From: Methanosarcina acetivorans C2A | Lineage (GTDB): Archaea; Halobacteriota; Methanosarcinia; Methanosarcinales; Methanosarcinaceae | Length of the DNA: 64,000 bases | Direction of reading: 5' to 3' | Assembly: GCF_000007345.1 (NCBI RefSeq) | Contig: NC_003552.1 | Coordinates: 3,968,001-4,032,000, forward strand | Shown here: one piece after another, positions 44,599 through 54,523 of the stretch | Position numbering within the stretch: the stretch's first letter is position 1 | Layout: each line of letters begins with the position of its first letter | Translations under genes and position numbers: made by a program | The notes under the pieces: model-generated | Database searches by the model: none | What the model saw: only the letters and a program-made list of their open reading frames with translations | Told to the model about the DNA's origin: nothing

Positions 44599-45842
44599 AA
44601 AATACCGCTGAAAAGAAAAACAAAAGACTGAAAACACTCTCTTCAGGCGCTGCTATCCTGCAGTACCTGAACCTTTTATATAATACCTTTACAGCTAACT
44701 CCGAAACTTCTCGGCGTTGAGATAAATTGTAAAACAGATTTTGAGCGGGGACCGGAAGGACACGAGAATACTCGGAAAGAAAAATGGCACTATTGGGGTA
44801 GTGTAATGCTAGGGGATGCACAACTTATGTCCAAAACCCGCTCAATATTCAATTATTTTTATTGCTAACTATTTATGCATTGTGAATTTGTATTACTTAA
44901 ATGAAATAAGAAACCGGACAATCGAAGAACAGGTTCCTGATTATCTGCTCCGATATTAACATTAAAGGAAAAACTGCAGTCTGAAATTAAGCAAGGCAGT
45001 CTGTAAGAGTTTTTGCTGAAATGTATGACTTCTTTTTCTGTATTCTGTTTTTCTGCCGGAGGGGGGAGAGAAAGAGACGGAGGAAACAGAGGGTTATGCG
45101 AGTAGAAAACAGAAATGTTACACTGCTTTTTGAGAACCAGTATCTGAAAAAGAGGTTGTTGAGCGGTTGTGGGGGGAGAGAATATGGGGAGTATTTGGGA
45201 AAGAAAATTTGATACCATTTGGGGGCTAGGTATGTTTGCTCGTAGAGGGCGATAAATCCCAGAAAGTTAACCGCTCAACAGTACCTATTTTTGCTGCATA
45301 GTATTTATGCCTTCTGAATTGATTTTACTGATCTAAGATCACCAAACTCAAACTTCAAAAGCCTCTAATATCTTTTATAAAGCTTGAAGTTTTCTTACAA
45401 AACTCGACCCTTAAAAATAAGGAATATATTAAAAGTTTGAAGTATGAAAAATCTCTTATTATATCAATCCTTCAATTCCACAGTTCTATTTCTGTTTGAA
45501 GGGTAGCGGCTATTTTCGGGTATTTCCAGATCTGTAAGAGCATTACAAGTCAGACAGCAACAGTTTACCTGACCTTGGATTTCATAGAAAAAGTTCCTGG
45601 AACTCCGGCCTTTTTTCTCTCAGATCAATACAAGGTCAAAACCGAATATTTTAAAAATTCAAATAATGTTGTAAAAGGTCCGGTGTAGGCAAGAATTTTA
45701 AAACTAATAAAGTAAGATCTGAGAATAAAAATACTTTTTAAAGAAAATTCAGGGAACTCCCAACTGATCAAATATTATTATTAATGTCTGCATGGAAAGT
45801 CCGGCAGATATTAACTGGATGATTTATTTTAAGATTTACATT
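44599..45842. other. Long intergenic region, no supported gene
   Basis: Open frames on both strands overlap and none carries domain features. Minus frames near 44507-44821 and 44865-45218 and the + frame 45021-45212 look non-coding. Two A/T-rich zones could hold promoters. Confidence 0.45.
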
Positions 45843-46189
45843 TCAGAGGAAGCCCCTCGTTATAATAATTCTGTTATGTGCAGCCGCAAGAATCTTAATA
45901 GCCCCTGGATTGCGGATCATGTGCAGGTTCAGTTCGACAAAACTTGCACTGACAGCATTTCTGAGAAACTCAACCCCTTTTTCATTTATAACTTCCACAA
46001 AGGTGCACCTGCCCGCAAGAACCCCGGAGACTTCCCAGTTCCCCAGGCTAGGTCGGCACTAGTCGGGATCTTTACCTGACAGTAGCGGCAGGAATCCTTT
46101 CTTCCGAGCTCTTCGGCTCCAATACCATCAATGGGAAACGCGTGTTCTTTCCCGTCCTTTGTGAAAAAAACAAGCTTTCCTTTTGTGAG
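45843..46189 (-). pseudogene. FrhB-type (F420 hydrogenase/dehydrogenase beta subunit) C-terminal pseudogene
   Basis: Minus-strand reading in two frames gives 'FPIDGIGAEELGRKDSCRYC', then after a shift near 46060 'GRCTFVEVINEKGVEFLRNA' and 'ELNLHMIRNPGAIKILAAAH'. This resembles the Fe-S and flavin-binding C-terminal half of the FrhB/FpoF-type F420-reducing subunits (Cys pair, then 'vInekGvEfL'). The N-terminal half is absent and there is a frameshift, so it is a relic. The gap 46190-46548 shows no other gene. Confidence 0.65.
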
Positions 46190-46548
46190 GGCCGCCAGAC
46201 AAGCTGACGGAGGCGCCTATTTTTAGCTGGAGTTAAAAAATGGTTTCTATGGATTGAGAAAAATATTTTCTTGAACCCGGAAACATTTCCTCAGAATATT
46301 TTGTCTCTCCATTCAGGTATCGCTTTGTACGTCACTTTTGTCCGGCTGACGACTGAGACAAATCTCGCGCAGCGAAGGATAGAAAAGCTGAAAAATTTCT
46401 TCTCCGGTTCCGGAATTGATCAAACAGTAATCAGGCACCATCCAAAAGCGGAAAGTGAAAGAAAATAGAATCAGAAAAAAATGGGAAAAGGAAAAGGGAA
46501 ACAGAAAATGGAAGCAGAAAAAGTAGAAGTGGAAATGGTAAAGAGATT

Positions 46549-47529
46549 TCAGAACATCCGGACCTGTCTGCCAAGCCCTTCCCGGACAGCCCTCTCATAA
46601 ACCATATGTGCGGTTGCTACATCCTGAATAGCAAGCCCTGTGGAGTCGAAGATCGTAATCTCCTCTTCGCTTGTCCTGCCGGGCTTGAGGCCGACTATAA
46701 CTTCTCCGAGCTGGGCGTGAATGTCGTTTTCCGAGATGTAGTGCTTGGAGAGAGGTACGTTTACTTCCCCTGAATGGAGCGCCTGTACCATGTCGTCGAC
46801 AATGATCTTGGAACGGAGGAGAAGTTCGGGGTCCAGTTCTTCTTTTCCTACGGCATCTGCCCCTATTGCATTGATATGGGTTCCTTCCTTGACCCAGCTG
46901 GCTTTTACGATCGGTTTTCTGGTTGGGGTTGTCGTGACGAGGATATCGCAGTCGCAGACCTTTTCAACGCTTTCTTCATAAAGGATTTCACAGGGCACGA
47001 AGTCGGACATTTCCTTTATGAATTGGTCACAGCTTTCCTTTGTCCTTGAAGTGATTCTCACAGTTTCGGGCTCAAAAACCTCACAGAGGGCTTCAAGCTG
47101 CGTCCTTGCCTGGTTTCCCGCCCCTACAAGCCCTATGACTTTTGAGTCCTTTCTTGCAAGGTATTTTGCAGCAACCCCTCCGGCTGCTCCCGTCCTGATG
47201 TCTGTCAGGTAGGTCCCGTCCATAATTGCCACAGGAGCTCCGGTTTCAGGGGAGATGAGTATGATTAATGCCATTACGGTAGGGAGGTTACGCATGGGAT
47301 TTCCGGGGTGGACATTTACGATTTTTACGCCTGTAATGTCCTCTTCTTCAAGATATGCAGGCATCGTCCTCAGGTCGCCGTTGTAAACCGTATAGTAAAG
47401 ATAGGATTTGGGAGGCATCTGCACCTTGCCAAGCCCATGTTGTCTGAAAGCACTTTCCACTACCTGCATATCAGAATGCATATCAACAACGCTCTTTACC
47501 TCCTCCTGAGCAAGCCACAAAACTTCCAT
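46549..47529 (-). CDS. Alanine dehydrogenase / ornithine cyclodeaminase family
   Basis: 326 residues from ATG 47529, preferred over 47553 because GGTGGAGG lies 8 nt upstream. Rossmann NAD motif 'VIGLVGAGNQARTQ', then 'INAIGADAVGKEELD' and 'ITIFDSTGLAIQDVATA'. Members reduce pyruvate plus ammonia to alanine (archaeal AlaDH) or convert ornithine to proline. The archaeal AlaDH subgroup fits best, but specificity is not readable. Monocistronic. Confidence 0.85.
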   Translation of the reverse strand: MEVLWLAQEEVKSVVDMHSDMQVVESAFRQHGLGKVQMPPKSYLYYTVYNGDLRTMPAYLEEEDITGVKIVNVHPGNPMRNLPTVMALIILISPETGAPVAIMDGTYLTDIRTGAAGGVAAKYLARKDSKVIGLVGAGNQARTQLEALCEVFEPETVRITSRTKESCDQFIKEMSDFVPCEILYEESVEKVCDCDILVTTTPTRKPIVKASWVKEGTHINAIGADAVGKEELDPELLLRSKIIVDDMVQALHSGEVNVPLSKHYISENDIHAQLGEVIVGLKPGRTSEEEITIFDSTGLAIQDVATAHMVYERAVREGLGRQVRMF

Positions 47530-47755
47530 ACCAGAATCCTCCACCGGAGCCATAGACCTTCCTCACAGCCGAAACATAAGCTGGCTTTCAACTGAAAACC
47601 AGGGTTAAATCGAATAAAACCGGAATAAAAACCAGCAAACAAACAGTCACATCGACTGCCAGACAGCACAAATTGCCATTTTTATTCGCGCAAATAAGTA
47701 TATATAACATATATCTTCACTCATTTAAAGAACTTCCTTCCAGAAAGGGGAAATT

Positions 47756-48457
47756 ATGCAAGAGAGGTCTCCCGTTTTTTCCGAGCCAGCCCTGAAAGAA
47801 AGATTACTTAAGCCCGCAAGAGACATCAGAAGCATTCTGCGCTGGGGTTATCCCAAGTTTGCAACCATCCGCTTTGTAGCGGACCACTCACAGCTCAGTG
47901 CCGAAGAACGGCATATTCTCACAAGGGTGATCATGCCCCCAGATAAAGTAGTGTCAAGGGTCAGGAAAAAAATAGCCTGCAACGGCATAAGAGACCGGGA
48001 CCTCCTCCTTGACGGGTACAATGTCCTCCTGAGTGTGGACAGCCTGCTGAAAAATGAGCCCATGTGGTTCTGCGACGACGGATATATCCGGGATACCCGC
48101 TACTACTTCAGCAAGGCGAAGCAGGCTGAAGATATCGGGGAAGCTCTGGACCTGGTTCTTGAATTTATCTCCGAAGCTCGCCCGAAGTCGCTGACCTTCC
48201 TGCTTGATGCCCAGATCAGCAGGAGCGGAGAACTTGCCGGTTTTATCCGCCGCAAACTTAAAGAACAGGGGATTCCGGGAGGCGCCTATACCTCAAAAAC
48301 TGCGGACTTTGACCTGAAAACCGAAGGAGGAAAGCTTGAAAAGCAGCTTGTTGTCGCAACCTCCGACGGAATAGTAATCGATTCAGTCCTTCAGGTCCTG
48401 GATATTCCGGCCTGCCTCATGGAAAAAAGAGGAAATGAACCCGTGAGGCTGTTCTGA
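47756..48457 (+). CDS. DUF434 domain protein
   Basis: 233 residues: N-terminal helical part ('RSILRWGYPKFATIRFVADH'), then a Rossmann-like core with 'DLLLDGYNVLLSVDSLL' and 'LTFLLDAQISRSGELAGF', ending 'LVVATSDGIVIDSVL'. This is the DUF434/COG2454 family, found mainly in archaea; function unknown, perhaps a nuclease-like PIN-related fold. ATG follows a strong AGAAAGGGGAAATT site, with a TATA-like 'tatatataac' upstream at 47699. Confidence 0.82.
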   Translation: MQERSPVFSEPALKERLLKPARDIRSILRWGYPKFATIRFVADHSQLSAEERHILTRVIMPPDKVVSRVRKKIACNGIRDRDLLLDGYNVLLSVDSLLKNEPMWFCDDGYIRDTRYYFSKAKQAEDIGEALDLVLEFISEARPKSLTFLLDAQISRSGELAGFIRRKLKEQGIPGGAYTSKTADFDLKTEGGKLEKQLVVATSDGIVIDSVLQVLDIPACLMEKRGNEPVRLF

Positions 48458-48557
48458 ATCAGGGCTCTGCTAACCTGAAACCACACCTGACCTGGCAGGA
48501 AAGTTTGACTAAGAAAATTGGACTATTATTTTTTAATTATATTGTTACCAGGCCTTA

Positions 48558-49610
48558 TTACCAGGAATGCCGCCTGGAATACTCGGCCTGCCTGTAGATT
48601 TCTTCGGCTTCTGCGTACTGCCCTTTTTCTTTCAGCAGATCCCCGTATCCGCGAAGGCTCCCGAAATGCCCGGGATCTAGTTCAAGGGCTTTTTTGTACT
48701 GGACTTCGGCCTCATGCCTGTGTCCGAACCTGGCAAGCAGCCCTGCATACTCACAGTGGGCTTCCACATCCCCGGGATCAATTTTAAGGGCATACCTGTA
48801 GTGCACCCTTGCCCCATGAACTATCCCGTGTTCTGCAAGCAGACGGGCATAGTACAGGTGCAGTTTGGAGTTTTCCGGATCGGCCTTGAGGGCTACTATG
48901 TAGTAGGTTTCCGCTTCGAGGGGCTCCCCTTTTTCTACAAGGAGGCGAGCGTAGTGGAAATTGGACTCCACATGCCCGGGGTCAAGTTCAAGTGCCCGGG
49001 AAAAATGGTAGTTAGCATCATTCATTTGCCCGCGCTTGTAAAGTAAAATCCCGTACCCGCAGTGTGCTCCCACATGCCTCGGGTCAAGGAGAAGGGCTTT
49101 TTTATACGCTTCTTCAGCGCCGTCCGTGTCCCTGAGCCTGTAAAGCAGGCAACCGTAATGGCAGAGCGTATCAATATGGTAAGGATGAATTTCAAGGGCT
49201 CTTTCATACTGGGCTCTTGCAGCCTCAAGTTTCCCGAGCCTGGCGAGCATGGCTCCGTACCCGCAGAGAGCTTCTATATTTTCCGGGTTATCCTCAAGAA
49301 CCTCTTCAAATTCCCTGGCCGCAAGGTTCCCAAGCCCAAGCAGAGAAGCTGTTTTCCCTGCCTCCATATGGGCATCCTCTTGCATTTTCCCGGAGAAAAG
49401 TAAGGCACTTGCCCTGGAAAATACATACCTTTCCCTGTGCATCTTATCATTGCCGAAAATAAAGGAAAGTTTCAGCAGGGTTTCTGGCAAAAGCGAGTGC
49501 TCACGGGAAAAAGAAATGACAAACTCAACGACCTCATCGAGGAGACATTCATCTTCTGCAACCTTTTCGATTACATGAAAAACCAGCTTGTCTACGGCAT
49601 CTATCTCCAT
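48558..49610 (-). CDS. Tetratricopeptide-repeat protein
   Basis: 350 residues from ATG 49610 (AGGAGG 10 nt upstream; a TTG lies 2 codons before). After an N-terminal helical segment come about eight TPR units of 34 residues ('ALELDPGHVESNFHYARLLVE' pattern). A scaffold for protein interactions. It is a paralogue of the protein at 54524-55711: both begin with a short acidic 'E-x-I-D' stretch and end with similar repeats. No enzymatic domain; partner unknown. Confidence 0.88.
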   Translation of the reverse strand: MEIDAVDKLVFHVIEKVAEDECLLDEVVEFVISFSREHSLLPETLLKLSFIFGNDKMHRERYVFSRASALLFSGKMQEDAHMEAGKTASLLGLGNLAAREFEEVLEDNPENIEALCGYGAMLARLGKLEAARAQYERALEIHPYHIDTLCHYGCLLYRLRDTDGAEEAYKKALLLDPRHVGAHCGYGILLYKRGQMNDANYHFSRALELDPGHVESNFHYARLLVEKGEPLEAETYYIVALKADPENSKLHLYYARLLAEHGIVHGARVHYRYALKIDPGDVEAHCEYAGLLARFGHRHEAEVQYKKALELDPGHFGSLRGYGDLLKEKGQYAEAEEIYRQAEYSRRHSW

Positions 49611-49774
49611 GCCCAAAAACCTCCTAAATTTTACCTTTATAGTTAATTTATTTGACAGGCTATAAATAAATATCTTTTTATATTCGTCCGGCCACTAAAT
49701 TTCAAGACACCATATGTTCTATAAATGTTTAATAATATTTATAAAGACAATAAAAATAGGGAGCCGATGACAAA

Positions 49775-49954
49775 TTGCGAAACGATCCAACCGTAGCACA
49801 GTGGCTAAAAATAGTTAACAAACGACCAAAGATCGGAAAAGCATATCTGCCTGGCTTCCAGAAATATGTTAATTTCACCGGCATGCCTCCCGAAGAATTG
49901 CTTGCAGAAGTGGAAGCAAAAAAGAACAAAAATAAGGCTTGTGTAAGCGGGTAA
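49775..49954 (+). pseudogene. N-terminal fragment of a tyrosine recombinase
   Basis: A 59-residue frame from TTG 49775 reads 'RNDPTVAQWLKIVNKRPKIG' and 'YLPGFQKYVNFTGMPPEELL', which looks like the SAM-like core-binding domain of integrases of the XerC/XerD type. The catalytic domain is missing and the frame stops at 49952. Probably a relic of a mobile element. Confidence 0.5.
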
Positions 49955-50050
49955 TTGTGAACCTGAGGATTGATTTCAGGTTTCATCTGGAGAATGAAAC
50001 TAACTTGTCCCCAAATTCTGTCCTGAGTGCAGTGAATGCCGTGAATAGCA

Positions 50051-50098
50051 TTCGAATTACAGGTACAAAAAATGAAAATGCTTGAGAGCATTTTCAGC
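50051..50098. repeat. Short palindromic interspersed repeat
   Basis: 'cgaattacaggtacaaaaaa' followed by 'tgaaaatgctt' and its inverse 'agcattttca'. The same layout recurs at 37781-37855 and 61211-61276. Non-coding. Confidence 0.7.
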
Positions 50099-50163
50099 CA
50101 AAGAGAAAAAAGAGTCAAAAATTGCGCGTATCATTAATTGTGCTTAACTATTTCGCCACCTTA

Positions 50164-50502
50164 TTAATCAGCAGAATAATAACTTATATGATAATACTCA
50201 TTATTCAGTTTTATATATTCAGTCCTATTATCCCACATGATGTTAGCAAACTCCGTCATATTTTCATTATAATCAGAAGGGAGCTTAATATCTTTTCCTG
50301 GATTACTTATCGCTTCTTCGACATATGGGTATTTCGCGATATCTGCTAAACTGAATTCCACGTATTTTTCTGGCGTATCTTGAAGTTTATCCGCGCGGAC
50401 ATACGTGCCTGCTCCAGGTTGATAAATCATCAAAAAGAAAATAAGGCATATTGCCAGAACTGCAAAAGAAATAGCTGCTAAAGTTTTTGTCCTTGCTTTC
50501 AT
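50164..50502 (-). CDS. Small membrane-anchored extracytoplasmic protein
   Basis: 112 residues. N-terminal hydrophobic signal/anchor ('ISFAVLAICLIFFLMIYQ') and a small soluble domain with 'EFSLADIAKYPYVEEAI' and 'YIKLNNEYYHISYYS'. No family recognised. Supported start: GGAGAG 8 nt before the ATG. It shares its strand with the PGF protein upstream (50727-51743). Confidence 0.65.
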   Translation of the reverse strand: MKARTKTLAAISFAVLAICLIFFLMIYQPGAGTYVRADKLQDTPEKYVEFSLADIAKYPYVEEAISNPGKDIKLPSDYNENMTEFANIMWDNRTEYIKLNNEYYHISYYSAD

Positions 50503-50613
50503 AAAATAAGCTCTCCAAGCACACTATGAAACAAAGTGCAGAATTTAATCCTGCACAAAATAATTTAAATGATTTCTGTTAGTTTCGATAGTTTGGTCAT
50601 AGATTGTACACCG

Positions 50614-50727
50614 TTAGTCTTCATCCATCATACAGCTGTAAGTCATTATACAGGTAGGGCCAATATATCCATGATCTGGACAACCATAATTATGTAAACC
50701 CGCAATCTGAGAATCCAAGTCCTGCAT
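50614..50727 (-). CDS. Possible 37-residue Cys-rich ORF overlapping the PGF gene stop
   Basis: ATG overlaps the stop codon of the upstream PGF-CTERM gene by one base (TAATG). The frame reads 'HNYGCPDHGYIGPTCIMTYS' and ends 'MMDED'. The 'C-x-x-CIMTY' word is similar to the Met-turn end of zinc proteases, so it may be a relic of a metalloprotease or a small Cys-rich peptide. Weakly supported. Confidence 0.35.
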   Translation of the reverse strand: MQDLDSQIAGLHNYGCPDHGYIGPTCIMTYSCMMDED

Positions 50728-51743
50728 TACTTTTTCCTGAACTTCCATCCACCGCACAGGCAGGCCAGGCTTCCCAATAACCCAAAACCTGGAATAGAGT
50801 TATTTTTACTCGATTCATTTCCGTCTGAGCTACTGCCATAATCAGATTCAGAATTATCATTTTTTGAATTATTGAGTTCTACAGCAGTTATTTCTTTAGA
50901 GACTGATAAATTAGTTTCTTCTACTCCTATATATTCAGTTGTTGTGGGCATTACTGTTGAGTTACATGGTGATGATACCACTTTTGAACTGGTGTTTAGT
51001 TTGTTACTTAGTTTTTTTATATTTTCTTCAGTAATTGGCGCACTGGTATCAATTCCTGTATTATTTACTTCCTGTTCTAATTTTTTAGTAAACTGTTCAC
51101 TCTTTTGCCAGTCTTTTAAATTCTCGTCTATTTTATTCTTTGATACCTGTTCATACATCGACCGAACTCCAAGTTCGGTTTCAGTCGCAGGTTTGTCTTG
51201 CACCTCTTCAAGGGTGTATGCATCTACAAATATCCGATGTTCAACTCCAGTAGTCTGATCTTTTACTATGGTCATTGCCCCTACACTAGGATAGTCATAT
51301 ACAACCATATTCGTTGACACGATTTTTCCAGTTGGGTATTTTGTTCTGGCGGTTTCTATTGACTTCTCCATGACTTCAACCACGTTATAGGGTTTAGGAT
51401 TAATTTTGATGAGTCGGAGTGCACTTCCCAGCGTATTATTAGCACCGATGTCGATTCTGCTTATCAGAGTACTTTCATTATATACTGAAAATTCATAATA
51501 CAATTTTTGACCGTTTATATCATAAAGCTCCAATGGTTCGGGATCAATAGATGCTCCTTCCCATTTTTCAGAGTAGCTTTCGGTTGCTATTAACGTCATC
51601 ATGCGCATATTTGCATGTTTGAAGGCTTCTTCAGCAGTTACAGAATAATTGTCCTCTTTCTGTGCACTTACGGCTGGTATCAACGCCATACCAACCAGTA
51701 TTACCAGAAAAAGTATTCCTATTCCCATTTTATTCCTAATCAT
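50727..51743 (-). CDS. Secreted PepSY-like protein with PGF-CTERM signal
   Basis: 338 residues. Signal peptide about 1-27 ('MGIGILFLVILVGMALIP'); a middle part with PepSY-like 'PYNVVEVMEKSIETARTKYP' and 'DYPSVGAMTIV' elements; a Ser/Asn-rich linker ending 'NNSIPGFGLLGSLACLCGGW' plus 'KFRKK', a PGF-type archaeosortase signal. Likely attached to the cell surface. PepSY domains often restrain proteases, so an extracellular regulatory role is possible (inference). ATG after AGGAGTTAAACG. Confidence 0.75.
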   Translation of the reverse strand: MIRNKMGIGILFLVILVGMALIPAVSAQKEDNYSVTAEEAFKHANMRMMTLIATESYSEKWEGASIDPEPLELYDINGQKLYYEFSVYNESTLISRIDIGANNTLGSALRLIKINPKPYNVVEVMEKSIETARTKYPTGKIVSTNMVVYDYPSVGAMTIVKDQTTGVEHRIFVDAYTLEEVQDKPATETELGVRSMYEQVSKNKIDENLKDWQKSEQFTKKLEQEVNNTGIDTSAPITEENIKKLSNKLNTSSKVVSSPCNSTVMPTTTEYIGVEETNLSVSKEITAVELNNSKNDNSESDYGSSSDGNESSKNNSIPGFGLLGSLACLCGGWKFRKK

Positions 51744-52518
51744 TCGTTTAACTCCTAAGTTATTTATTCCTTAGGAAGCAGAATCAGGCAAGCTTAAATA
51801 AAGGCAAAGCTAACATAATTCATGCCTCTTAGGGCATCTGTTATGGATTTCATGTGAACCTGGAAAGTACATTTTAACTCCATAAATTCCTCATATACAA
51901 CTCCTTATATGTTTTCTGACCATCTCATCAAACTATTCGTTCTTCAACCTGCTTTGAATCTAAAATTATTCCCTGATCGTTAATAGTTCGATGGTCTGGC
52001 CAGAAATTATATTTATGAATACTCGACTGCAATCATATTCTGTATTTATGAAAATCGAAAATAACACAAAATAATGTCTATTAAGCTAATACTTGTATTG
52101 ATTTATAGTATTCTTGAACTACTTTGCAGCCCCCGGATGCGAGATCATGCACAGGCTGGTACGATTTCCCCCTTTTCCCTACAGAGCCTGTAAATCATTC
52201 TATTCACTACGTGCATCCAAGTAAATGAAATTACTGACGTTTGCATTCAAGGATGCTTCATAAACCATTTCATTACCAGGGGATCCATTGTATCTATGGC
52301 CTGGCTAGAGAAGATTAGCTATATTAAATTATTTAAAAGATTAGAAAAGATAGTCTCAAAAATAGGAGCCAGGAGAAGCAGGAAAGGCAAAAAGAAAAAC
52401 AGTTCGGAAAGTTTATCTTTCACTATTCTCGTCCTGTACCTTGCGGGTTTTGGACTGACTTGCCAGCCAGATGAAGTAACAAATTGAACTCCAGTACCGC
52501 AAAGATCCGATCACTAAA
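51744..52518. other. Intergenic, no supported gene
   Basis: A + frame at 52296-52487 has a Lys/Arg-rich start but no site and no conserved motif. AT-rich regions near 51780-52120 may hold promoters. Nothing else visible. Confidence 0.45.
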
Positions 52519-52908
52519 TTAAACTCTGCTCACATGTAAACTGTACCTTGTTTCCACATCATACGTACCCTCGAGTTCTTCTTCGGTCAGAAAACCTTTC
52601 TCTATCAGTTTACTGAGAGTCTTCCTGTCAACCGATTCGACCATATCCCAGAGTTCGCGCTCCATGAGATAAGGCTTTAGCTTTCTTACGTGCCAGAGTT
52701 TCCAGTCCACTCTGTGCCGTTTGAGTTCAACATGCCCCACTCTCAGGACATCAATTTCCTTTTCTGCAAAGGTATTCATAATGCGGGTCCTGAGTTCTTC
52801 CCGCCTCTTTTCAAGAATAGATATTGCAGAGACAAGCTCTTCATACTCAAGTGCAACATCGGCAAGGTCCATCTCTTCAGGGTCCTGCTCACTGATATCA
52901 AGTTCCAT
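52519..52908 (-). CDS. Hypothetical coiled-coil protein
   Basis: 129 residues, acidic start ('ELDISEQDPEEMDLADVALE'), then a coiled-coil ('ISILEKRREELRTRIMNTFA') and a C-terminal small domain. It resembles conserved hypothetical proteins of Methanosarcina but I assign no family. GGGAG before the ATG supports the start. Confidence 0.6.
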   Translation of the reverse strand: MELDISEQDPEEMDLADVALEYEELVSAISILEKRREELRTRIMNTFAEKEIDVLRVGHVELKRHRVDWKLWHVRKLKPYLMERELWDMVESVDRKTLSKLIEKGFLTEEELEGTYDVETRYSLHVSRV

Positions 52909-53246
52909 GTTCCATACTCCCGTTCAGATCCTTAAACTTAGTAACTGTCACAAAACAGATTAGGCAGATTTTTCATAAAGTTGATTTTCAATTGATGATA
53001 TCGATCTTGAAAATCAAGGCATCGAATTGAAACCTGTGCATAGTTTGCTCTGTGACAACTCCTTAGCATATCTCTCTTTATCCTGCTCTTTATTCTTTAC
53101 CTCTTTTTCCTATTTTCTGTTTTTCTGTTTACTGGTTTTTTTGCTTACTGGCTTTTCCTGTTTCAGTATATGAAGGTAATCAGGTTTATAGCTGCATATT
53201 TGCGCAGTAATTTATAATTAGATAAAAACTGCAGACTGACCTTTCG

Positions 53247-54233
53247 GTGCTTGACTCAGGAATGCTTACCAGAAATGCTTATCGAGTAAAACTTCCTCTT
53301 AGTTTAGAGAAAAAACTACTTCACAGAAAATACTGCCGACAGGCAGACTTTGAAGTCTCCGGGAAGGCTTTGAAGCCTCTGCGGACTTTTTTTCAGGGAA
53401 TATATCGGGGTGGTTCCGTAACATCAGCAAATAACCATGAAAAGGCAAAAATGAAAGAAGAACTTGGACTTCTCCTCCCGAAGATAAATGACTTACTTGA
53501 GTCCGAGCCTGCCGTGCTCCGGATTGACCCGGAACCTGCGGAATCGATTATGCTTATAGGGGATATCCATGGGGACCTTGATGCCCTCGACTTTGTAATG
53601 GGAATGAGAGAAGAACTGGGCTGCAAACAAATGCTTTTTCTGGGAGACTATGTGGACCGCGGGATGCAGGGGACAGAAGTCCTGGTAAAACTTTTCCGGT
53701 TGAAACTTGAAGAGCCGCAAAACATTTTCCTGCTCAGAGGAAACCACGAAACCGTGGATATGAACCTCTATTACGGCTTTTTTGAGGAAATTGGTTTTGA
53801 CCGGGGTTTTCTCCTGAATATCAGCAGGACATATGACAGGCTGCCGGTAGCAGCGGTGATCTCCGGACAGATCTTCTGCGTGCACGGAGGAATCAATGGC
53901 ATCGAAAGTATCGATACCATCACAAAAGAAGGGGCTTTTCCCTATCTATGGAATGACCCCTCAAAACACCCGGGGATGAGCTCTTCATTAAGGGGTTCCA
54001 CGGTAAAGGAATTCGGGCCGGATATTGTTGACGGCTTTCTGGAAACAAATGGTCTGAAAAGGATTGTAAGAGGACATACCGCTCTCAGGACCGGATATGA
54101 ATGGTGGTTCGACGGCAAACTACTTTCCCTTTTTTCCTGCCCGGATTATGTGGGGCTTGGAAATGCTGCTGCTTTTGCCGTTATCGAGAAAGGAGAAATA
54201 AAAATTATTACCTTTAAAAACCGGAACCGATAA
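53247..54233 (+). CDS. PPP-family serine/threonine phosphatase
   Basis: 328 residues. After a 100-residue helical N-terminus the core has the PPP signatures: 'GDIHGDLDAL' (GDxHG), 'GDYVDRGMQG' (GDxVDRG), 'RGNHE' and a later 'HGGING', with 'RGHTALRTGYEW' for the last His. It removes phosphate from serine/threonine, with two metals. Protein phosphorylation partners unknown; methanogens have few such enzymes. A GTG start, or internal ATG 53262, is possible. Monocistronic. Confidence 0.88.
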   Translation: MLDSGMLTRNAYRVKLPLSLEKKLLHRKYCRQADFEVSGKALKPLRTFFQGIYRGGSVTSANNHEKAKMKEELGLLLPKINDLLESEPAVLRIDPEPAESIMLIGDIHGDLDALDFVMGMREELGCKQMLFLGDYVDRGMQGTEVLVKLFRLKLEEPQNIFLLRGNHETVDMNLYYGFFEEIGFDRGFLLNISRTYDRLPVAAVISGQIFCVHGGINGIESIDTITKEGAFPYLWNDPSKHPGMSSSLRGSTVKEFGPDIVDGFLETNGLKRIVRGHTALRTGYEWWFDGKLLSLFSCPDYVGLGNAAAFAVIEKGEIKIITFKNRNR

Positions 54234-54523
54234 GACAGAAATTTCGGTCAGAAAAGAATTTTAGCCAGAAAAGGTAAAGACACAACCTGATTAAAGCAAA
54301 AAAGTTGGGAAAAATAAAAGTTGCTCCAGCTGAGTCACTACTTCAAACTGGAGGCTTATTATGCCGGATTGTTAATCGTTTTTATCTGGATACCAAGATA
54401 ATGAATTTAACATCTTCAGTTGAAACAACCTGTTAGATCTTCTTCAGGTGAATCATCCTATTAAGTTGAAATATCTGTCAAGTAAAAATACCCTGTTATG
54501 TTGAAACATTTTCCTGGTTGTCC

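Noticed and set aside
45792-46079. Plus-strand 95-residue reading frame
   Set aside because: It is the antisense of the FrhB-like pseudogene; no site and no family.
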